Shown: positions 1 to 8,607, numbered from the stretch's first letter. The stretch: DNA of 21,942 nt from Candidatus Melainabacteria bacterium (GCA_003258735.1 QHME01000024.1:1-21942); one strand, 5' to 3'. Notes: generated by a model from the sequence alone, not told the origin. A program made the numbers and translations.

Positions 1-52
1 AGGTGCTACTGTAGCATGTGCTGTTGCAGTTGCTCAAGCTATGAACAAATAG
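1..52 (+). CDS. C-terminal end of an unidentified protein (partial)
   Basis: Codons from position 2 read GATVACAVAVAQAMNK followed by TAG at 50-52. The frame is open to the window edge, and a clear terminator follows about 25 bases later, so this is very probably the real end of a + strand gene. The small, Ala/Val-rich helical tail is not enough to name a family. Confidence 0.6.
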   Translation, partial: GATVACAVAVAQAMNK

Positions 53-77
53 TTCTAACTGAACAAAAATTAAAAAG

Positions 78-108
78 ACTCGGTAGTTCTGCTATCGAGT
101 TCTTTTTT
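78..108 (+). terminator. Rho-independent terminator of the gene ending at 52
   Basis: A 9-bp stem (78-86 with 92-100, one G-T pair), a 5-nt loop and then a run of mostly T at 101-108. It sits 25 nt after the stop codon at 52. Confidence 0.8.
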
Positions 109-483
109 ATCAAAATTTTCTTCAGGGCATTACAAAAATAAGCTAAAACAAAGCAATTATTGCACTTATAGCAAACACTTTAAATGATATGCTGTCACTT
201 ACCAACTAAAAATGATTTTAAATATGTCTCTAACATGTCACACTTGAATTAATTGTAAAGCGAAAATCCGTATTTTATATAAATAGTATATATTTACAAT
301 ATACCTCAAATATACTATATACACAGGTTTAAGAAATATTAACAACATTAAAACAAAAAAGGCAATTTTCAAAAATAAAAAACGTTTATAAAAGAGTAAG
401 GGAAAATTCAAAAGAACTTCAAAGAAAAGAAATATCAATTCTAAATGGATTGATGATATATGTGAAAAGGATATAAGTTAAAC

Positions 484-556
484 AAAGTTTTTTATACTCT
501 CTCTCTTAATATCCTCGTGTTTATTTAATGTTGCCATAATTTGGCAACTTTTTTTT
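484..556 (+). ncRNA. Possible small RNA, about 75 nt
   Basis: TTGATG (450-455), 16 bases, then TATAAG (472-477) resembles a housekeeping promoter that would start near 484. A 7-bp hairpin (530-536 with 542-548) followed by eight T ends the unit. No open reading frame lies between, and no + gene upstream needs this terminator. The family is not recognised, and the promoter match is only moderate. Confidence 0.3.
530..556 (+). terminator. Rho-independent terminator without an obvious gene
   Basis: GTTGCCA (530-536), loop TAATT, TGGCAAC (542-548), then T549-T556. The T run is on the + strand only, so it serves + transcription, although the nearest + gene ended at 52 and has its own terminator. 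Confidence 0.7.
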
Positions 557-659
557 GCTTTATTTTTGGTGGTTTAGCTTACAAAGTAAAATTAGAGAAA
601 TATAACCAATTTATAAAATTGCTCTATTACTGCTCCATAAATTTAAAAATTTACCACAC

Positions 660-1970
660 TTATTTAAACACCATAACTGCAATAATTGCAGCAATGATGA
701 TTGGGATATTATAGATTAAAAATGTAGGTATGCAAGTATCCCAGATATGGTTATGTTGTCCATCAGCGTTTAATCCTGCTGTAGGTCCAAGTGTTGTATC
801 AGAGGCAGGAGAGCCAGCATCTCCCAAAGCTGCCGCTGCAGATAGAACAATTATCATAGAAGGAATACTAAATCCTAATTTTACACAAATAGGAACATAC
901 AAAACTGCCAAAATTGGAATTGTTCCAAAAGAAGTGCCAATCCCAACAGTTATAAACAAACCGACAAGCATCATTAACACCGTTGCAATAATTTTGCTAT
1001 GCATCATATATGGAGTTATTGCATTAATCAATGTATCAATGCCACCTGTTGCTTTCATCACACTAGCATAACCTGCTGCTACAAGCATTACAAAGGCCAC
1101 ATAGCCCATCAAACCGACACCTTCATTTATCAATTTATCCATCTTGTCATGGTCAATTGCTTTTAATCCAAAAATAACAGCCAAACCAACTAATGCACCA
1201 AGAGGAAGGGAATTCGTCCACAACTGAACAACAAGAGTCAAAACTGCTGCAACTAGCGTTATATAATGATTTTTATTCAAATGTAAATTTTCATTTTCAA
1301 CTTTTTGTTCAACTTCAAAATTTTTATACTCTCTAGGCTTACGATATAAAATAAATACTGCAAACAACAAACCTACAAACATTCCAAGTCCCAAAAGCCA
1401 ATTATATTTCCAAATATCACTTTTGATAACTTCAACACCATTCTGCATCATATTTTCAGCAATAAGTCCTTGAAATATCAAACCAAAGCCTGCCGGAATT
1501 GCTATATAAGGAGCTTCCAATCCAAAGGCTAAACCGCAAGCAACAGCTCTTCTATCAAGTTTTAATTTATTCATCAAACTAAGTAATGGTGGGACAAGAA
1601 TCGGAATAAACGCAATATGTACAGGAATTAAATTTTGGGATAATATCGCAATTCCGGTTAAAATAAAAATCAGTAAATATTTGCGCGAATTTATCGTCTT
1701 TGCAATTTTTTTAGCCAAAATTGGAGCTAATCCTGTATGTGTCATAGATGCTGCAAATGCACCAAGCAAAATGTAACTCAGTGCAGTCTCAGAATTTCCG
1801 CCCATTCCATGTATAAAAATATCCATAACTTGAGACAAATTCATGTGACCAGCAAGCCCACCTGCAACTGATGAAATTATCAATGCCAATAAAACATTAA
1901 CTCTGCTAAGGCACAACACACAAAGCAAAATCACTGATATTAATATTGGATTTGTCAACAAAGCTAACAT
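660..1970 (-). CDS. YuiF-type Na+/H+ antiporter family membrane protein
   Basis: A 436-residue polytopic membrane protein with about 11-12 hydrophobic segments. It belongs to the NhaC-like superfamily; the best sign is the C-terminal block GDAGSPASDTTLGPTAGLNA (about residues 384-403), followed by a HNHIWDT stretch, which is typical of the YuiF-like group annotated as Na+/H+ antiporter or putative amino-acid permease. A likely role is cation- or proton-coupled transport across the inner membrane, but the substrate cannot be read from sequence. The hydrophilic break near residues 211-235 divides two homologous halves. The ATG at 1970 has AGGAAT about 8 bases upstream. The gene lies 42 bases after the membrane-anchored protein at 2013-2729 and probably shares its transcript. 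Confidence 0.8.
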   Translation of the reverse strand: MLALLTNPILISVILLCVLCLSRVNVLLALIISSVAGGLAGHMNLSQVMDIFIHGMGGNSETALSYILLGAFAASMTHTGLAPILAKKIAKTINSRKYLLIFILTGIAILSQNLIPVHIAFIPILVPPLLSLMNKLKLDRRAVACGLAFGLEAPYIAIPAGFGLIFQGLIAENMMQNGVEVIKSDIWKYNWLLGLGMFVGLLFAVFILYRKPREYKNFEVEQKVENENLHLNKNHYITLVAAVLTLVVQLWTNSLPLGALVGLAVIFGLKAIDHDKMDKLINEGVGLMGYVAFVMLVAAGYASVMKATGGIDTLINAITPYMMHSKIIATVLMMLVGLFITVGIGTSFGTIPILAVLYVPICVKLGFSIPSMIIVLSAAAALGDAGSPASDTTLGPTAGLNADGQHNHIWDTCIPTFLIYNIPIIIAAIIAVMVFK

Positions 1971-2012
1971 CTATTCATTCCTGTTGTTTTTAAAATAACA
2001 TAAACAGGAAAT

Positions 2013-2729
2013 TTACTCAAAATCCAATTCATAGCAAGGATAAGCTTTTGTACAACCCTCCAATCGCTGCAACTTAATATTAACTTTGTCAGACACTTTA
2101 AACTGGTCTGAGAAATCACCCAATTGTAATTTTTGACTATCATTTGGAACTACGTAATATTTGTAAAATTTATCTCCTATATCATTCAAAATTAAAAATT
2201 TATTATTTAAAATTGAATATTTTAGAGTTAATTTATTTTGATTTTTCTTTAAATCAGAAACTTTTACAATTTGAACCCCTTTGAATAATTTAGAAATCTC
2301 TTCTTCATTCAACTTGCGAGGAACAAATTTTACACCATTAAAAATAACTTCATAATATTCAAAATTTTTAGGAAAATATGAATATAAAGATTTTCCGTTT
2401 AAAAATTCCAAACTACCTTCACCAAGCCATAAATCTTCTTTTGGAACTTGCGCATTCCCTGTTAATAAATGGTATGAAGTATACCCACCGTTACCTTCCG
2501 GAAGCTGAGTTTGCAGTGTAATTTCATATTTTGAATCTTCGGCAACATTATCAGGAGCTTTTTTCCACTCATATTTATTCATATTATATGTCCACAATTT
2601 TTGTCCAACTTTTGGAAACCAAGCATTTGTAATGTTTTCCTCTTTTCTGTCCAAACTATATAAAACACTAACAAAAAAGGCTATTACAATAAGCAATATA
2701 ATAACACCGAAAATATAACGTTTTTTCAT
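2013..2729 (-). CDS. Membrane-anchored protein of unknown function
   Basis: 238 residues. I start at the ATG at 2729 (MKKRYIFGV) instead of one 21 bases upstream, because GGGGAGAGGAAT lies just before it. A single hydrophobic segment at residues 5-25 is followed by an extracytoplasmic part rich in Lys, Tyr and beta-prone residues, so the protein is probably anchored by its N-terminus and exposed outside. There is no lipobox. Two Cys sit near the C-terminus (CTKAYPC) and could form a disulfide. An extended -10-like TGCTATTCT lies about 45 bases upstream. It is followed after 42 bases by the antiporter gene and may work with it, but no family is recognised. Confidence 0.65.
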   Translation of the reverse strand: MKKRYIFGVIILLIVIAFFVSVLYSLDRKEENITNAWFPKVGQKLWTYNMNKYEWKKAPDNVAEDSKYEITLQTQLPEGNGGYTSYHLLTGNAQVPKEDLWLGEGSLEFLNGKSLYSYFPKNFEYYEVIFNGVKFVPRKLNEEEISKLFKGVQIVKVSDLKKNQNKLTLKYSILNNKFLILNDIGDKFYKYYVVPNDSQKLQLGDFSDQFKVSDKVNIKLQRLEGCTKAYPCYELDFE

Positions 2730-2820
2730 ATATTCCTCTCCCCTCCACAACTATATTAATAGAGAATAGCACAAAAAATTACCATTAGCTAAAAGGTTAA
2801 AATAAAGAAATATTTTACTA

Positions 2821-2846
2821 AAAAAAACGGACAGCAAGCTGTCCGC
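2821..2846 (-). terminator. Rho-independent terminator, minus strand
   Basis: CGGACAG (2828-2834) pairs with CTGTCCG (2839-2845) around a 4-nt loop. The minus strand continues with seven to eight T (A2827-A2821 on +). The + side has no T run, so it acts on minus transcripts. Confidence 0.75.
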
Positions 2847-2987
2847 TCATTTCATTTCTGAAACAAAAAAGGATTCACATTAACCTAAAATTTTATAAAA
2901 ATAACCTCTTATCCAAAGCTCTCTCTTTAATTTTTACATGTTTAAACGGAAAATATCAAACTTCCAAAATCTCGTTCCCTAGTTGTA
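2821..2987 (-). ncRNA. Candidate non-coding RNA of about 165 nt
   Basis: Read on the minus strand, TAGTCA and TATTAT (2998-2993) are separated by 17 bases, predicting a start near 2987. The unit ends at the strong terminator 2846-2821. No coding frame lies inside. The TPR gene upstream already has its own terminator at 3187-3142, so the second one calls for its own transcript or is a backup. The length is in the range of 6S-like RNAs, but complementary ends expected for 6S are not seen, and no family is recognised. Confidence 0.35.
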
Positions 2988-3141
2988 CTTATATAATAAA
3001 ACAAGTTAAATCTTTTGACTAACATTTTTTACTCTACATGCCAAAGTCTTTACATTTAATTTTTCAAAATCGTTAAAAGATGGTTAAATTGTGCATTTCA
3101 GTATTTTTAAAAGTTTTACAATTATTTTGTTAATTTAAATT

Positions 3142-3187
3142 AAAAAACACTTGCGCAAAGCGGATAAAGTCTTATTGCAAGTGTTTT
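3142..3187 (-). terminator. Terminator of the TPR gene
   Basis: An 11-bp perfect stem (3144-3154 with 3177-3187) with a 22-nt loop, followed on the minus strand by a T run (A3147-A3142 on +). It lies about 50 bases after the TPR stop codon. The loop is longer than usual for an intrinsic terminator. Confidence 0.6.
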
Positions 3188-3238
3188 AGATAATTGAAAT
3201 TATTTATTAAGTAAATTCACATTAATATGAATTATTTT

Positions 3239-5008
3239 TTACGACAATTTACGAATTAGCTCTTGAGCATCTTCGCATTCTGGGAAAGTATCAACTATTT
3301 CTTCTGCCATTTTTAGTGCTTCTTCAGCATTTCCCAATTTGTCATAACATTTAGCCAAATTAAGTAATACATTGATGTTCATTGGAGCTTTTTTGTGCAT
3401 ATTATCAAAAATGGCACGAGCCTGTTCATAATTACCAAGCTCGAAATAGCATAGACCTAACAAATTCTGAACATCAGGAAGTTGTTCTAATTCATAAGCT
3501 TTCACTAAATACATTTTTGCAGTTTCATAATCTCCTGCAAGATGGAAAATTCTTCCTGCAATGAACAGTAAAAATGCAGAATCTGAACACTTTTCAAGCA
3601 CTTTTGTAATTTGACGTTTTGCCTCATCAATTTGTTTTAAGTGAGTTTTATTTAATGCTGAAAAAGCTAAAGCATTAGGATTTTCAGGCTCTAACGCAAT
3701 AGCTTTTTGATATAACTCATCTGCTTTTTCAAATTCAGAAACAGAATGTAAGTAATTTGCATATTCTACAACCACAGAATAGTTATGCGGTTCAATTGCA
3801 TAAGCTTTTTCAAACTCATCTTTTGCATAATCAAACAATCTTTTATTTAGGTAAATTACACCTAAATCTTTGTGCGCAGGTCCAAATTCCGGATTTAATC
3901 CACAAACTTTTTTCAAAATTTGTTCCGCTCTATCAATATCATCTGTTTTCACACATAGCAAAGCCAATTCATAATAAGTTTGATAAGAAACTGAACCTTG
4001 ACGAATTATTCGCTCAAAAATTTCTTTAGCATTAGAATATTGACCGGTTTGCATATAAATTCCTGCCAACTTTTTCAAAATATTCGCAGCTTTTGGAGTC
4101 AACATTACAAGTTGTTTCAACAAAGAAATTGCAATTTCAAATTCACCCAAAACCTGATAACAACAAGCTAAATTGTATTTATAACTAGTTTTTTGCGGAT
4201 ATGATGCCGCCAAGTATTTATAATGATTAATTGCCTCTTTGAACATGCCTGCTTTTACTTCTGAAATTGCCCAAGCAACAATATAGCTATCTTCTTCCGG
4301 CTCACGTTCATGGGCTTTGGCAAAATATTCACAAGCCTCTTTGTGTTTGTCTTGCAATTGTAAAATTGATGCCATATTAAAATAAGTCAATGAATCAGAA
4401 TCATTAATTGATAGTGCTTTTTCATAAGTTTCAAAAGCTTTATCTAGATTTCCGATTGTCAAATATGATGTCCCTAAATTGTTGTATAATTGAAGGTTAT
4501 CAGGATTTAACTCAATTGCTTTTTCAATATATTCTACACTTTGCTCAAACATCTTTCCTGCCATACAAGCAGTGCCCAAAATGTAATAAATTGCATAGTC
4601 GTCACCTGAAATTTCCAAAGCTTTTTTGCCAATTTCAACAGCCTTGTCAAATTCTTCCGATTTGATATATGTAATAGCCAAGCTTTTATATGCATCAATA
4701 TATTCAGGTCTTAATTCCAAAACATTCAAATAAGCATGTTTTGCGGCAATCAAATCACCGAGATTATCATAGCAACAACCCAAATAATACCAACATAACG
4801 CATCATCTTGGCGATATTTTATTACATCTTCAAGAATATATCTGGCATTGTCATAGTTTTCCACATTAACTTCACAAAGAGCTAACAACCTTTGGGCATC
4901 AATATCTTTTTCATCTTTGCTCAAAATTTCGGCAATAGCTTCTTTGGCAGGAGCATATTCTCCAGAATCAATGAGCGCATAAATTTTATCAATATCTTTA
5001 TCTTCCAT
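3239..5008 (-). CDS. Large tetratricopeptide-repeat (TPR) protein
   Basis: 589 residues made almost entirely of 34-residue TPR units, roughly 16 of them. Typical helix signatures are AKHAYLNVLELRPEYIDAY, YNNLGTSYLTIGNLDKAFE and AHKDLGVIYLNKRLFDYAKD. There is no signal peptide, membrane segment or catalytic domain, so it is probably a cytoplasmic scaffold binding protein partners; which ones cannot be told. I start at ATG 5008 (MEDKDIDKIYAL). The open frame can be extended to a TTG at 5056, but a near-perfect promoter -10 box lies between, and no ribosome binding site supports the longer form. It is divergent from the mlaE-like gene with 184 bases between starts. Confidence 0.85.
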   Translation of the reverse strand: MEDKDIDKIYALIDSGEYAPAKEAIAEILSKDEKDIDAQRLLALCEVNVENYDNARYILEDVIKYRQDDALCWYYLGCCYDNLGDLIAAKHAYLNVLELRPEYIDAYKSLAITYIKSEEFDKAVEIGKKALEISGDDYAIYYILGTACMAGKMFEQSVEYIEKAIELNPDNLQLYNNLGTSYLTIGNLDKAFETYEKALSINDSDSLTYFNMASILQLQDKHKEACEYFAKAHEREPEEDSYIVAWAISEVKAGMFKEAINHYKYLAASYPQKTSYKYNLACCYQVLGEFEIAISLLKQLVMLTPKAANILKKLAGIYMQTGQYSNAKEIFERIIRQGSVSYQTYYELALLCVKTDDIDRAEQILKKVCGLNPEFGPAHKDLGVIYLNKRLFDYAKDEFEKAYAIEPHNYSVVVEYANYLHSVSEFEKADELYQKAIALEPENPNALAFSALNKTHLKQIDEAKRQITKVLEKCSDSAFLLFIAGRIFHLAGDYETAKMYLVKAYELEQLPDVQNLLGLCYFELGNYEQARAIFDNMHKKAPMNINVLLNLAKCYDKLGNAEEALKMAEEIVDTFPECEDAQELIRKLS

Positions 5009-5017
5009 AATAACTAC

Positions 5018-5026
5018 ATTATACCA
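5018..5026 (-). promoter_or_regulatory. Extended -10 promoter of the TPR gene
   Basis: On the minus strand 5026-5018 reads TGGTATAAT, a perfect TGn plus TATAAT. Its last base is only 9 nt before the ATG at 5008, so the mRNA would have almost no 5' leader. No good -35 box is seen at the normal distance, as is usual for extended -10 promoters. Confidence 0.55.
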
Positions 5027-5063
5027 CAAAGAGAAATTTTGTAGAGGTTGCACCAAGAACAGC

Positions 5064-5081
5064 AGGAGCGAACGCGCTCCT
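5064..5081. repeat. Small GC-rich inverted repeat
   Basis: GGAGCG-AACG-CGCTCC in the divergent region between the TPR and mlaE-like genes. It has no T run on either side, so it is not a terminator. It could be a regulatory hairpin or the relic of a repeat element. Confidence 0.4.
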
Positions 5082-5157
5082 TAAAACAATACATGGCTTT
5101 TCATAAAATATCATTCTGAAAGCTTATAAAAATTGAGTAAACTTAAAAAACCCATTC

Positions 5158-5186
5158 TTTACACTAATATTTATTTTTTGTATAAT
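5158..5186 (+). promoter_or_regulatory. Housekeeping promoter of the mlaEF operon
   Basis: TTTACA (5158-5163), exactly 17 bases, then a perfect TATAAT (5181-5186). Six bases separate the -10 box from the ATG at 5193, which is where transcription should start, so the transcript appears to begin at the start codon. Confidence 0.7.
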
Positions 5187-5192
5187 CCTGAT

Positions 5193-6002
5193 ATGATAAC
5201 ACTACAAAAATATCTAAAACAATCAGCGACATACAAAGTTTTTTCTCACATGTTGGTTGTTTTTGCAGATTTTTTAGACACTTTAGGCAAGATAATTCAA
5301 CTTGGGTATCATGTGTTTAGAAGTGTTATGAAGGGAGAAATCGAAAAAAAAGAATTAATTTCCCAATGTGACAGATTTGGGGTAAGTTCATTACCTATTA
5401 CATTATCTATCGTAGGTATGACTTCAATTATTGTAGCATCACAAGTCGCACATGAAATGGTCAAACAAGGCGGTAGCAGCTTTGTCGGACTTCTTATGAC
5501 TATTTTGATTGTCAGAGAAGTTGGTGCAATTATGTCAGGTTTTGCAATAACATCTATGATTGGTTCATCTCTCGCATCAGAACTTGCCACAATGAGAGTA
5601 ACCGAGCAGGTTGATGCAATTGAAGTTCTTGGGGTTGACCCTGTGAGTTATTTATTCGTACCAAGAGTCTTATCAGGAATAATAATGATGCCATTTGTAG
5701 TAATTTTGGCATCAGTTGTCGGAGTTTTGCTTGGAGCTGTAACATCTGATATATTTGCAGGGCTATCTTATAGAGCATACTTTGACTCCGCATGGATTGG
5801 ACTATACATGAAAGATTTAGGGGTTTGCTTATTGAAAGCTGCTGCTTTTGGTGGAACGATTTCCTTAATTAGTTGTACTTGCGGATACTTTGCTTCAGGT
5901 GGAGCAAAAGGTGTAGGACTTGCAACAACCAAAGCTGTTGTGTGGTCATTTATTGCAATAGTTATACTTGATATGGTATTTGCAGTTTTATTTTTCTTTT
6001 AA
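5193..6002 (+). CDS. mlaE: MlaE/YrbE-family ABC transporter permease
   Basis: 269 residues from ATG 5193, the usual MlaE length of about 260. The open frame extends to a TTG at 5133, but the promoter lies inside that extension. The family core is visible: GVSSLPITLSIVGMTSIIVA, the REVGAIMSGFAITSMIGSSL segment, ELATMRVTEQVDAIEVLGVD (the conserved cytoplasmic loop), and FGGTISLISCTCGY. It has about five to six membrane segments. MlaE-type permeases with MlaF-type ATPases and MCE-domain proteins move phospholipids between membranes; the chloroplast and cyanobacterial equivalents are TGD1/TGD3/TGD2. The ATPase gene follows after 19 bases. No MCE (MlaD-like) gene is present in this cluster. Confidence 0.9.
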   Translation: MITLQKYLKQSATYKVFSHMLVVFADFLDTLGKIIQLGYHVFRSVMKGEIEKKELISQCDRFGVSSLPITLSIVGMTSIIVASQVAHEMVKQGGSSFVGLLMTILIVREVGAIMSGFAITSMIGSSLASELATMRVTEQVDAIEVLGVDPVSYLFVPRVLSGIIMMPFVVILASVVGVLLGAVTSDIFAGLSYRAYFDSAWIGLYMKDLGVCLLKAAAFGGTISLISCTCGYFASGGAKGVGLATTKAVVWSFIAIVILDMVFAVLFFF

Positions 6003-6021
6003 TTTGTGTAAGGATAGAGTT

Positions 6022-6741
6022 ATGAGTATAGAAGTTAGAAATCTTGTAAAAAAATTTGATGATAAAGTTGTAATAAACGACATTTCATTTAAAGTAGCTG
6101 ATGGCGAAATCCTTGCAATTGTCGGATTTTCAGGTTCAGGAAAAAGTACTGTATTAAAACTTATTTGTGGGCTTATACCTTTTGATAGCGGAGAAATCAT
6201 CACATCGGAAGGTGATATTGCAATGGTATTTCAATATTCGGCACTATTTGACTCTTTGACAGTTGCCGAAAACATTGCATTTGCGCTAAATGAAAGAAAA
6301 GATTTGAGAAAACTATATACACCGGAACAAATTAAACAAATCGTTTCTGAAAAACTTGAACTTGTAGGTTTAAAAGGGATTGAAAACAAATATCCGTCAG
6401 AACTTTCAGGCGGTATGCAAAAAAGGGTAAGTTTTGCTCGAGCTATCGTAACTAAACCTAACACAATTTTGTATGATGAACCGACAGCAGGTCTTGACCC
6501 AATGTCATCAACTTTGATTGAAGATTATATTGTAACCCTAAAACGAGAAATCAATGCAGCATCAATTGTTGTAACCCACCAAATGTCAACAATTACGAGA
6601 ACTGCAGACAGAGTTATAATGCTGTATGATGGTAAAATCGTATTTGAAGGCACACCGTCAGAGTTATTAAAACAAGATAATCCTTATACAAAACAATTTG
6701 TAACAGCATCTCTTGACGGACCGATGAAAATGAAAGCGTAA
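6022..6741 (+). CDS. mlaF: MlaF-type ABC transporter ATP-binding protein
   Basis: 239 residues from ATG 6022, with AAGGATAGAG upstream; an earlier in-frame start inside mlaE is less likely. All ABC ATPase motifs are intact: Walker A GFSGSGKST (35-43), Q-loop Q71, signature LSGGMQKR (128-135), Walker B ILYDEP (149-154) and the switch His186. The signature with MQKRV and the DEPTAGLDP stretch are typical of the MlaF/TGD3 group. It should power the permease encoded 19 bases upstream at the cytoplasmic face, in phospholipid transport. The aminotransferase starts 24 bases later, probably on the same transcript. Confidence 0.9.
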   Translation: MSIEVRNLVKKFDDKVVINDISFKVADGEILAIVGFSGSGKSTVLKLICGLIPFDSGEIITSEGDIAMVFQYSALFDSLTVAENIAFALNERKDLRKLYTPEQIKQIVSEKLELVGLKGIENKYPSELSGGMQKRVSFARAIVTKPNTILYDEPTAGLDPMSSTLIEDYIVTLKREINAASIVVTHQMSTITRTADRVIMLYDGKIVFEGTPSELLKQDNPYTKQFVTASLDGPMKMKA

Positions 6742-6765
6742 TTTGGTAAATTGAGGAATTTAGAT

Positions 6766-8007
6766 ATGGAAAATTTATTTAACGAATATGTAATGGCTTT
6801 GGATACTTATATTATGGTTAAGTTGAAAGAAAAAACAGCACAACTTGCCGATTCTTTAACTAAGAAGAACCGTGCACCAATTGCACTTTCTATGGGTGCT
6901 CCAACAGCAAACCCACCAGCTATGCTTATTGAAAAGTTGAAAGAATTTTTAACAGAATCTAATATTCACACCTATTCGGTTACACGCGGTGAACTATTTT
7001 ACCGCCAAGCCATTGCTCAAAAAATGCAAGACCGCTTTGGAGTAACGCTGGATGTAAATTCTGAAATTTTCTCATTATTAGGCTCAAAAGACGGCTTAGC
7101 TAATCTTATCAGATTTATTATCACACCTGAACATGAAGAAAAAGAAAAGGATATTCTTCTTATACCGGACCCAGGATATGCCTCTTACGGACAGATGGTA
7201 CAATGCTCAGGCGGAAAAGCTTATCCAATTCCGCTAACAAAAGAAAACAATTACCAACCGAATATGGAAGAAGTTTTGGCAAAATTGGTTGAAGACGGTT
7301 ATAACCCAAACAAAGTAAAAGCCGTAATCATCAACTATCCAAACAATCCGCTTGGAGTCTCTGCAACAAAAGAATATGTTAAAACAGTTGTTGATTTTTG
7401 TAAAAAACATGGCTATTTATTGATTTCTGATGCTGCTTATTGTGATGTTTACTTCGATGAAAACCAAAAACCATTCAGTGTATTAGAACTGGCTGGAGCA
7501 AAAGATGTTACGGTTGAATTATTCACATTATCAAAGCCTTACGCTATTACAGGTTGGAGGCTTGGTTGGATTTGCGGTAACAAAGATGTTTTATCTCGCT
7601 TTGGCAAAGGCAAATCAACTATTGATAATGGAATATTCAAAGCGTTACAAAAAGCTTGCGCATACATAATGAATTCACCTGAAGGAGAAGAGTATATTGC
7701 AAATGCGAACGCAGGTTTCAGACGTAAACAATCAATTATGATAAAAGGATTGAGAGAACTTGGCTGGGAGATTAAGGATGAAGACATCCCTCATACAACA
7801 TTCTATCTATGGCTACCAATTCCAAGAAAATACGATTCATCATTCAAATTTTGTGAAGATTTATTAGAAAAATCAGGTGTTGTCGTAGTACCTGGTGATG
7901 CATTCGGAAAATACGGACAAGGATTTTTCAGAATTTCTTATGTTTGCTCAGATGAAAAACTTCAAGAAGTTATTGACAGAATGAAAGCAGACGGCTTCAA
8001 ATACTAG
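6766..8007 (+). CDS. PLP-dependent class I/II aminotransferase, possibly LL-diaminopimelate or aspartate type
   Basis: 413 residues. I start at ATG 6766, which has GAGGAA 7 bases upstream, not at the TTG 15 bases earlier that overlaps this site. Fold-type I residues are visible: YPNNPLG (191-197, Asn194 binding the cofactor), SDAAY (221-225, Asp222 to the pyridine nitrogen, Tyr225), and SKPYAITGWR (256-265) with Lys257 forming the Schiff base and Arg265 contacting phosphate. The substrate carboxylate Arg is likely in FFRISYVC near the end. The overall pattern resembles LL-diaminopimelate aminotransferase (DapL) and related enzymes used by cyanobacteria for lysine and peptidoglycan precursors, but alanine or aspartate transaminase is equally possible. 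It lies between mlaF (24 bases) and nadD (9 bases), an operon setting that does not fix the substrate. Confidence 0.85.
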   Translation: MENLFNEYVMALDTYIMVKLKEKTAQLADSLTKKNRAPIALSMGAPTANPPAMLIEKLKEFLTESNIHTYSVTRGELFYRQAIAQKMQDRFGVTLDVNSEIFSLLGSKDGLANLIRFIITPEHEEKEKDILLIPDPGYASYGQMVQCSGGKAYPIPLTKENNYQPNMEEVLAKLVEDGYNPNKVKAVIINYPNNPLGVSATKEYVKTVVDFCKKHGYLLISDAAYCDVYFDENQKPFSVLELAGAKDVTVELFTLSKPYAITGWRLGWICGNKDVLSRFGKGKSTIDNGIFKALQKACAYIMNSPEGEEYIANANAGFRRKQSIMIKGLRELGWEIKDEDIPHTTFYLWLPIPRKYDSSFKFCEDLLEKSGVVVVPGDAFGKYGQGFFRISYVCSDEKLQEVIDRMKADGFKY

Positions 8008-8016
8008 GATAAATTT

Positions 8017-8607
8017 ATGGAAATTTGTGTTTTTCAAGGAACATTTAATCCTATTCATAATGCACATTTAAGAGTTGGAGAATTTGTCATAAACCATTAC
8101 AATTTTGATAAACTCTTATTTATTCCTGCCGCAAATCCGCCACACAAGCACATCAAAGAAAATAATTCTCTTGACAGACTTAAAATGGTAGAACTTGCAA
8201 CTACCTCAAATCCTAAATTTGAAGTTTCTGATATTGAATACAAAAGAGAAGGTAAATCCTACACCTACCTTACCATTGAAGAACTTTACAAGCAATATAA
8301 CCTCAATAGTAAAATCAAATTTATCATAGGAACAGATGCTTTTGCCAAAATTGAATCTTGGTACGAAACAGATAAATTAAAAAAACTTTTAAAATTTATC
8401 GTGTTTATAAGGGAAGACAATTTTAAAAGTTCAAAGTATGATTATCTAAAAGAAAAAGGGTATGATTTTGATTTTCAAACTCTGCCTTTTAAAGATATAT
8501 CATCCACTGAATTGAGAGAAAAAATAAAATGCGGTGAAGATATTTCACATTATGTTCCAAACTCAGTAAAGGAGTACATTTTAAAAAATGGATTATATAA
8601 AAATTAG
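8017..8607 (+). CDS. nadD: Nicotinate-nucleotide adenylyltransferase NadD
   Basis: 196 residues, the normal length. It transfers AMP from ATP to nicotinate mononucleotide, forming deamido-NAD in NAD synthesis. The nucleotidyltransferase motif GTFNPIHNAH (8-17) contains the HxxH pair H14/H17, and the C-terminal ISSTELREKI (161-170) matches the second ATP-binding motif ISSTxIR. PPHK (41-44) is also a family signature. It starts 9 bases after the aminotransferase with AGGA as a weak ribosome site and overlaps yqeK by 20 bases, so translation of the two is probably coupled. Confidence 0.95.
   Translation: MEICVFQGTFNPIHNAHLRVGEFVINHYNFDKLLFIPAANPPHKHIKENNSLDRLKMVELATTSNPKFEVSDIEYKREGKSYTYLTIEELYKQYNLNSKIKFIIGTDAFAKIESWYETDKLKKLLKFIVFIREDNFKSSKYDYLKEKGYDFDFQTLPFKDISSTELREKIKCGEDISHYVPNSVKEYILKNGLYKN

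Larger units (their letters stand above)
109..659. other. Long AT-rich intergenic region
   Basis: About 550 bases without a credible gene. The longest open frame (minus strand, about 238-438) begins with TTG, has no ribosome binding site and is almost all Phe/Leu/Ile/Tyr, as random AT-rich DNA gives. The only organised part is 450-556, with a possible promoter and a hairpin-plus-T terminator. No terminator for the antiporter gene ending at 660 is obvious. Confidence 0.6.
2751..3238. other. Intergenic region with two minus-strand terminators
   Basis: No open frame of note on either strand. It contains the terminator of the TPR gene at 3142-3187, a second minus-strand terminator at 2821-2846 and, between them, a possible promoter and non-coding transcript. 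The leftmost part carries the promoter region of the gene starting at 2729. Confidence 0.6.

Noticed and set aside
238..438. Minus-strand open frame of 66 hydrophobic residues
   Set aside because: It starts with TTG, has no ribosome site and has a composition expected of AT-rich non-coding DNA.
730..1071. Plus-strand open frame of 113 residues inside the antiporter gene
   Set aside because: It is a shadow of a well-supported membrane protein on the opposite strand.
3142..3187. CRISPR-like repeat because of the long perfect stem
   Set aside because: It is a single copy with no spaced repeats; the T run on the minus strand and place after the TPR gene fit a terminator.
5009..5056. 16-residue N-terminal extension of the TPR protein from a TTG
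   Set aside because: It contains the TGGTATAAT promoter box and lacks a ribosome site; the ATG at 5008 fits better.
5133..5192. 20-residue N-terminal extension of the MlaE-like protein from a TTG
   Set aside because: The -35 and -10 boxes of a strong promoter lie inside it, it has no ribosome site, and family length fits the ATG at 5193.
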